DNA from: Hemerocallis citrina
Taxonomy: Eukaryota > Streptophyta > Magnoliopsida > Asparagales > Asphodelaceae
DNA length: 64,000 nucleotides
NCBI GenBank assembly: GCA_017893485.1
Contig: CM030362.1
Location: 259,894,255-259,958,254 of the forward strand
Direction of reading: 5' to 3'
Positions within the stretch are counted from its first letter, which is position 1, and each line of letters begins with the position of its first letter. The notes beneath the pieces are model-generated. The model searched no databases and was not told where the DNA came from. It saw only the letters and a list, made by a program, of their open reading frames with translations. The translations under genes were made by a program, and so were the position numbers. This document shows, one piece after another, positions 59,762 to 64,000 of the stretch.

Positions 59762-60630
59762 GGGTGCGTTTGGCCTAGCTTTTTTTAGCTTTAAAGCTAC
59801 TTCAGAAGGAGAAGCTAGAAATTACAGGTTTGAAATTAAAAGCTGAAGCTGTTTGGATAGTCAGCTTTTTTTTTAACTTTAAAGCTACTTTTAAGCTAGA
59901 AGTTGTTTGGCATATATCAATTAAAAGCTACTTTTATACATCATCTTCACCAAATCCCTAATCCCTAATCCCTAATCCCTAATCTCCACCAAATCCCTAA
60001 TCCCTAATCCCTAATTCCTAATCCTCCTCAAGTGATTCCATTCGAACTACGATTCCAGATCCATGAAAACAAAAACAAAAAATGCTACCAGAATATGAAT
60101 GTAAGAGATAATGAAAGCAACATCGACATTATTGAGATTTGAGAACATACAGTCTTTATTCTTTGATACTTGAGCAACAGAACAGAAATAAAAACCATGG
60201 AGGATTAGGAATTAGGGGATGGGTTCTGATGACGATGACCATGGAGGATTAGGAATTAGGGGATGGGTTCTGATGACGATGACCATGGAGGATTAGGAAT
60301 TAGGGGATGGGTTCTGATGACGATGACCATGGAGGATTAGGAATTAGGGGATGGGTTCGGTGGCCTTTGTGGTGGCGATGGGTTCTGATGACGATGGAGG
60401 AAGAAGAAGGGGATAGTTGGGTTTTGATCTGTTTTTTTCTTTGTTGGTTTTGATCTAGAAGCTAGAAGCTAGAAGCTAGAAGTAGGTTTTGGGAGCTTCT
60501 TTTAGAGCTCCTTTTCTTCATAAAAAAAAGCTACTTTTTTTTTTGTAGAGCTTTTCAAAATGTGTGTTTGGCCCAGCTTCTCCTTCTAAAGGAGAAGCTA
60601 AGCTAATTTTAAGCTAGGCCAAACACTACC
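59762..60630. mobile_element. PIF/Harbinger-type non-autonomous element, TSD TTA
   Basis: TIRs GGGTGCGTTTGGCCTAGCTT and (reverse complement of the right end) GGTAGTGTTTGGCCTAGCTT are flanked by TTA copies (59759-59761, 60631-60633). It contains CCCTAAT repeats (59955-60025), a 44-bp tandem array (60194-60358) and subterminal 'agaagctaga' repeats. No transposase. It lies inside the hAT transposase gene, so it is younger than the hAT. Confidence 0.85.
60194..60358. repeat. 44-bp tandem repeat, nearly four copies
   Basis: Units beginning 'accatggaggattaggaatt' start at 60194, 60238, 60282 and 60326 with almost no divergence. Confidence 0.95.
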
Positions 60631-61005
60631 TTAAAACACTACTAGTTGCATGGCTCTTTCTTTTGATAATATGGAGGAAGAATAATAATCAAAATTTTGT
60701 GTTTGTGTTTGTGTAGTGTTAGATGAATAAAGCCTATCATAAATATCATCTAAACTAGTCAAAATATGCTCAAAATGACGAGTAAAAACAACATGATCAA
60801 AATCTTGTATTGCATAGTGTGGGGCATAAGTGTAAAAAATTTCAATTAATTTTTCTGTTCCATCTAATTTAATAATGGGATTCATTACACTAGCTACACA
60901 ATATAACATAAGAAGTTGATGAAAATATTTTAAAATTTTAATATATGCTGCATTAACCATTTCATCAATAAGGTCAATTATCAAATCTATAATTGTTGTC
61001 ATCAT
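60631..61005 (-). pseudogene. hAT transposase middle region
   Basis: The frame contains LMLYCVASVMNPIIKLDGTE and FEHILTSLDDIYDRLYS, matching the region before the C-terminal domain in plant BED-type hAT transposases (DUF4413-like). It runs into the Harbinger-type insertion at 60630 and resumes at 59712. The BED finger and catalytic core are not visible up to 61369. Confidence 0.75.
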
Positions 61006-61545
61006 AGTGACAATTTCAAGTAAAATACCACTAGATGTAGATGTATATATGTTTTTGAAAATTGCAAAGTAGCATCGTTAAAAGGTTCTAAAAATTTATA
61101 TAAACTATCGGCAAAAAACAAAAAATCATCATGTAACATACAATTTTGCATACCCATTGCAACACAAAAATCATCTAACATACAATTAGTGAAGAAAAAT
61201 GAAAGAAATGATGTTTGTATATGGAATATGCAATTTTTTTATTTCCTAAAGTACCCCCCAAAACTAGCTAGTATAGTCCGTTGGGGGCAATTTGGTAATT
61301 TTCCATTTTTTAAAATTTCTGCACTAATAAATAAATAAATAAATAAATTAAACAGTCCCCCAATGGTCGGCCTGCGGTCCCGGTTCGAATCCGGATCGGG
61401 CCTAGCCGGGCTTTTTCTTCAAAAATTGGGACCGAACCGGCCCCTAGGCTTGGGGGGCCGGTCCCCGGGTTAAGCCCGCAAAACTTCGGTCTGGGCCGGG
61501 CCGGTCCCGGACCGGCACGAACCTGATGCCACCCCTAGATGATAG

Positions 61546-62270
61546 GCGCTCAACTAATGAGTACTTTGTATTCTTTGGAGGGAGTCTAGTATCTTGGAAA
61601 AACAAGAAGCAACCCATTGTCACTAAATCAAGTGCAGAGTCTGAATAGCGAGCCATCAGACAGATGGACTAAGATCTCTTCTTCGAGACTTGGCAATCCC
61701 ATTATCATCTCCAATTCTACTCTATTGCAACAACCAAGCTGCTATGCATATTTCAGAAAATCTAGTGTTTCATAAGCGCACAAAATATATCGAAGTCGAT
61801 TGTCACTTCTAGGGCTTCAAACGAACCGAGCTATTCGCGAGCTACTCGGCTCGAGCTCGGTCAAAGCTCGGCTCATGTTGAGCTCGAGCCGAGCTCGAGC
61901 ACAAAAGCGAGCTCGATACGTAAACGAGCAGAGCTCGAGCTTGAAGGTACGTGGGTTTTAGGCAGAAGCTCGCGAGTATTCGGCTCGAACTCGGTCAAAG
62001 CTCGGCTCGTGTCGAACCCGAGCCGAGCTCGAGCCTGAAAGTGCTAAATAAACGAGCCGAACTCGAGCCTCAAGGTATTCGGCTCGACTCGACTCGTTTG
62101 CAGCCCTAATCACTTCGTTCGTGATGAATGAGAGAAGAAGGTGATTTCATTCTTATATATTCGGTCCGATGAACTTGCTGATATCCTAACTAAAGCATTA
62201 CCATCTAAGCTTTTTCAAACCTTGTTGAGGAAGCTCAGCTTCGACAATATCTACACACCAGCTTGAGCAG
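61546..62270 (+). pseudogene. Copia RNase H remnant, second part
   Basis: Reads STNEYFVFFGGSLVSWKNKK, SSAESE, then (after the insertion at 61810-62108) SDELADILTKALPSKLF and LSFDNIYTPA, the conserved Copia C-terminus. Several stops are present. The degenerate polypurine tract and 3' LTR follow directly. Confidence 0.8.
61810..62108. mobile_element. Small non-autonomous hAT element (299 bp)
   Basis: Ends TAGGGCTTCAAACGA and (reverse complement) TAGGGCTGCAAACGAG are flanked by gTCACTTC / aTCACTTC, a 7-of-8 TSD. The body is packed with 'gagctcg/cgagct' words, self-complementary and likely to form hairpins. It interrupts the Copia RNase H. Confidence 0.82.
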
Positions 62271-62273
62271 GAG

Positions 62274-62416
62274 TGCTAAAGTAGTGCTTAGTTTTAGTCC
62301 CACACCAGTAAAAGAATTAGTTTACTTTTTATCTTTTCCTATATACAGGAGGCATTGTGTTCAGTTATAGCTATACAATAAATTCTTTCTTTCTTTCTCT
62401 ATACTATACGTTAATA
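62274..62416 (+). repeat. Copia 3' LTR (143 bp)
   Basis: Pairs with 48234-48374. Confidence 0.9.
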
Positions 62417-62421
62417 AACTT

Positions 62422-63207
62422 GAAGCATGTGGGAATGAAGCTGACCATGTGTGAAAGATGAACTTGGAGTTGACATCTTAAAAAACCATTGATGGTCTTT
62501 GGAATGAGGGAGAAAGTTAAAGCCACGGTTTTGGGGAAGCAATGCAAGAAGGATAAAAATGTTAATTAGTTGTAGATGAAAAGACTAAAAGCCATCCAAA
62601 ATACTCGAAATTTAACAAATGAAAATGCAAGACTATTAACTTATCAGGATAAGATACATAAAGTCAAAGCTAGTGAAATTTTGGGATATTTTCAGCAACT
62701 TGTTAAAAGATAAAATAAAATGTATAAGAGAAACCAGAAAAAGTATAATTGAACATAGAAATTAAGAACTAAAAAAGCAATCTGGAAAAGTGCAGTATGA
62801 TCTTAAAACAACATAATAAGTTAAGTCATATGTAAAATCTTGACTTGATAAGGAGGGGTTAAATCTATTCCAAAGAGATAAAGGGAAAGAAAGGGTCACC
62901 AACATGCTTTAATGAAATTTCTACAACAATGAGTTTGAGGCTTACAGTACATAATATAAAGGAATCACAAGGATAGCCTTCACTTGAACTTTATGCTTAC
63001 TAGATATGGCTATTTATGTGGTGATGATCCATGGGATTTTAAAGCTCATACAATGTTAAGGCATCCCAGTTTGTAAAATATGATTTAACAGAATGAATCC
63101 TACAAAACAGTTTTAATAATAACATATGGCGGAAATATAATTTTAAAAACACTGCCTCGGTGATAAAAAAATGGAGTATAGTATTTGCATTCCATAAATT
63201 TCATTAC
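62422..63207 (-). other. Residual intron sequence of the MutS2-like gene
   Basis: AT-rich, no exon or TE recognised; continuous with 47979-48228 once the Copia element is removed. Confidence 0.5.
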
Positions 63208-63278
63208 CTTAGATACTGCTGTGCCTCTTGAAGATGTTCTTGGAAGTCTTTCTTAAAGCTCTCCATATTAACTATGAC
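63208..63278 (-). CDS. MutS2-like gene, upstream exon
   Basis: A 71-bp exon with acceptor 'aatgtag' and donor AG|GTAATG encodes VIVNMESFKKDFQEHLQEAQ then QYLR. This corresponds to the segment right after the MutS2 ATPase domain (EVILDME-type motif followed by a coiled region). Phase and similarity agree with the exon at 42460-42752. The ATPase exons must lie beyond the right edge; none is visible at 63279-63731. Confidence 0.7.
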
Positions 63279-63731
63279 CTACATTATTAGCGACAATATT
63301 CAAAATATTGAACCGTGGCCAATAATACATCATTCTTCATTTTGGGCAGTTAAATTCAGTTTTTAATTCGATTACTATTTCCCTTTTCGACCGTACACTA
63401 CTGCTCTAATATTATAACTTGTAAATGGTCAGTGAGATCGTCCTTGAATAGCTCTTGAATATGGTAATGAATTTCCTGCATCTGAAAAGCTTCTGACCAA
63501 GTAAAGTAGCTGCATATTTTTATTTAAAAAAAAAGTAAAGTAGCTGTACAGTAAATACATAACGAAGAATTATAAAATAAGATTTTGGCATTGCTTGCTT
63601 TCCCCCACATCTCCCTTGATAAAAATGAAGAGCAAACAACAATACCAAGGTGGAGGCTTGCCATAATTTTAGTGATAATTTAAAATGGCATCCACAGAAT
63701 TAAGTTACTGGTTTTTAATTTAACTGCTTTT
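63279..63731 (-). other. Presumed upstream intron of the MutS2-like gene
   Basis: No ATPase-domain exon seen. A minus-strand stretch near 63400-63480 (after 'tttcagatgcag') is open for about 20 codons but matches nothing I know. Confidence 0.4.
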
Positions 63732-64000
63732 TGTTGGGTCACACTAATCCGAAGTGAAGAGAGGATGGTGTTACAAGAGAGGAATCAAAGCGACAATGAT
63801 TGGAGATGAGAAGCAGCTGAAGCAGAAGCAACAACAGAGGCATGTGTGGTTGACTGTACAGTCGACCGACAACTCCTCTGGAATTGGCGAGATCAAGTGC
63901 AGTCGACCGTGAGCAGCTGAAGCTTGTGTTCGGGTTGCGGGTCTGGATGATCCATTTTGAATCTAACTTCTTCATTAAGTTAGATCGTACGAACTCCTTG
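63732..64000 (+). repeat. Copia LTR, truncated by the window end
   Basis: Starts TGTTGGGTCACACTAATCC and shares with the LTR at 19318 the order of motifs: 'agaag' repeats, GTCGACCG palindromes, then 'aagttagatcgt(a/g)cg-(a/g)-actcc'. It is a related but distinct family member. The frame read antisense (63975-63739) is a shadow. Confidence 0.7.

Larger units (their letters stand above)
58882..61537 (-). mobile_element. hAT transposon, TSD GATGATAG
   Basis: TIRs TAGGGGTGGCAT and ATGCCACCCCTA are flanked by exact 8-bp GATGATAG copies (58874-58881, 61538-61545). Excising it restores the Copia RNase H frame context (gatgatag-gcgctcaac). Both subterminal zones are extremely GC-rich (repeated 'gggccgggcc', 58900-59040 and 61370-61535), while the core is AT-rich. 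The minus strand carries transposase remnants, split by the Harbinger-type element at 59762-60630. Confidence 0.92.
48234..62416 (+). mobile_element. Copia retrotransposon with short LTRs, host of five nested insertions, TSD AACTT
   Basis: LTRs of 141 bp (48234-48374) and 143 bp (62274-62416) start TG(T/C)TAAAGTAGT and end GTTAATA. TSDs AACTT are exact (48229-48233, 62417-62421). The primer site 'tgatatcagaac' follows the 5' LTR directly, and a degenerate tract 'cttgagcaggag' precedes the 3' LTR. Without its insertions the element is about 3.9 kb. Recognisable pieces in plus orientation are a gag knuckle, integrase, RT and RNase H, all broken by stops. Confidence 0.9.
42753..63207 (-). other. 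20,455-bp intron of the MutS2-like gene, filled with TEs
   Basis: Donor CTAAG|GTAATG (63207) and acceptor GATGTTAG (42753) bracket the interval. The Gypsy (43257-47973) and Copia (48234-62416) elements plus their TSD copies account for all but about 1,545 bp. The remaining host pieces are 42753-43251, 47979-48228 and 62422-63207; I see no exon in them. Gypsy and Copia lie antisense to the gene, while the nested kinase-bearing element lies in sense. Confidence 0.75.

Noticed and set aside
59955..60025. Interstitial telomere repeat
   Set aside because: The unit is CCCTAAT, not the plant telomere CCCTAAA, and it lies inside a MITE-like element with its own TIRs.
60194..60358. CRISPR-like array
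   Set aside because: Units are contiguous 44-bp tandem copies without spacers, in a plant nuclear transposon.
63400..63480. Further upstream exon of the MutS2-like gene
   Set aside because: Open for about 20 codons but without resemblance to the ATPase-domain segment expected there.

Overview
This is plant nuclear DNA, most likely from a eudicot: AT-rich, intron-bearing and dominated by transposable elements (TEs). Hallmarks include Copia and Gypsy LTR retrotransposons with a tRNA-iMet primer site, hAT, PIF/Harbinger and Mutator-type DNA transposons, Helitrons, a plant-type L1 LINE, and exons of a plant MutS2-type gene. Almost nothing else in the window looks like a working host gene. Most element boundaries below rest on termini plus target-site duplications (TSDs) that I found by reading both flanks.

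Layout, left to right. 1-9406: 3' ends of two copies of a large LTR flanking a decayed minus-strand LINE. 9407-11891: mostly unassigned, with one small hypothetical ORF and a 196-bp tandem duplication. 11892-15181: solo LTR (TSD ATCAC). 16680-18200: hAT remnant. 18970-25568: a second large solo LTR (TSD CATTA), carrying an internally deleted Copia element and a 1.19-kb tandem duplication. 26116-31688 (minus) and 36245-40155 (plus): two Copia elements of one family in inverted orientation. The second lies, with a long-TIR Mutator-like element (33350-35423) and a Helitron (35530-35974), inside an apparent Harbinger-type element (32976-40193). 40328-41463: a Harbinger-type element with an array of degenerate palindromes.

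42150-63278 (minus): the 3' part of a MutS2-like gene. Two exons that join in frame are separated by a 20,455-bp intron. A Gypsy chromovirus (43257-47973) and a Copia element (48234-62416) account for all but about 1.5 kb of that intron. The Copia element is itself host to (a) an LTR retrotransposon carrying a captured, intronless PfkB-type sugar-kinase fragment (48557-52703), (b) a large solo LTR (53282-56433), (c) an hAT element (58882-61537) interrupted by a Harbinger-type element (59762-60630), and (d) a small hAT element (61810-62108). Another Copia LTR starts at 63732 and runs off the window.

The strongest candidates for something new are the chimeric retrotransposon with the host kinase fragment, the giant TE-filled MutS2 intron, and a chromovirus derivative whose open frame fuses the nucleocapsid zinc knuckle directly to the integrase C-terminus and chromodomain. 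I saw no tRNA, rRNA, CRISPR or organelle insertion.
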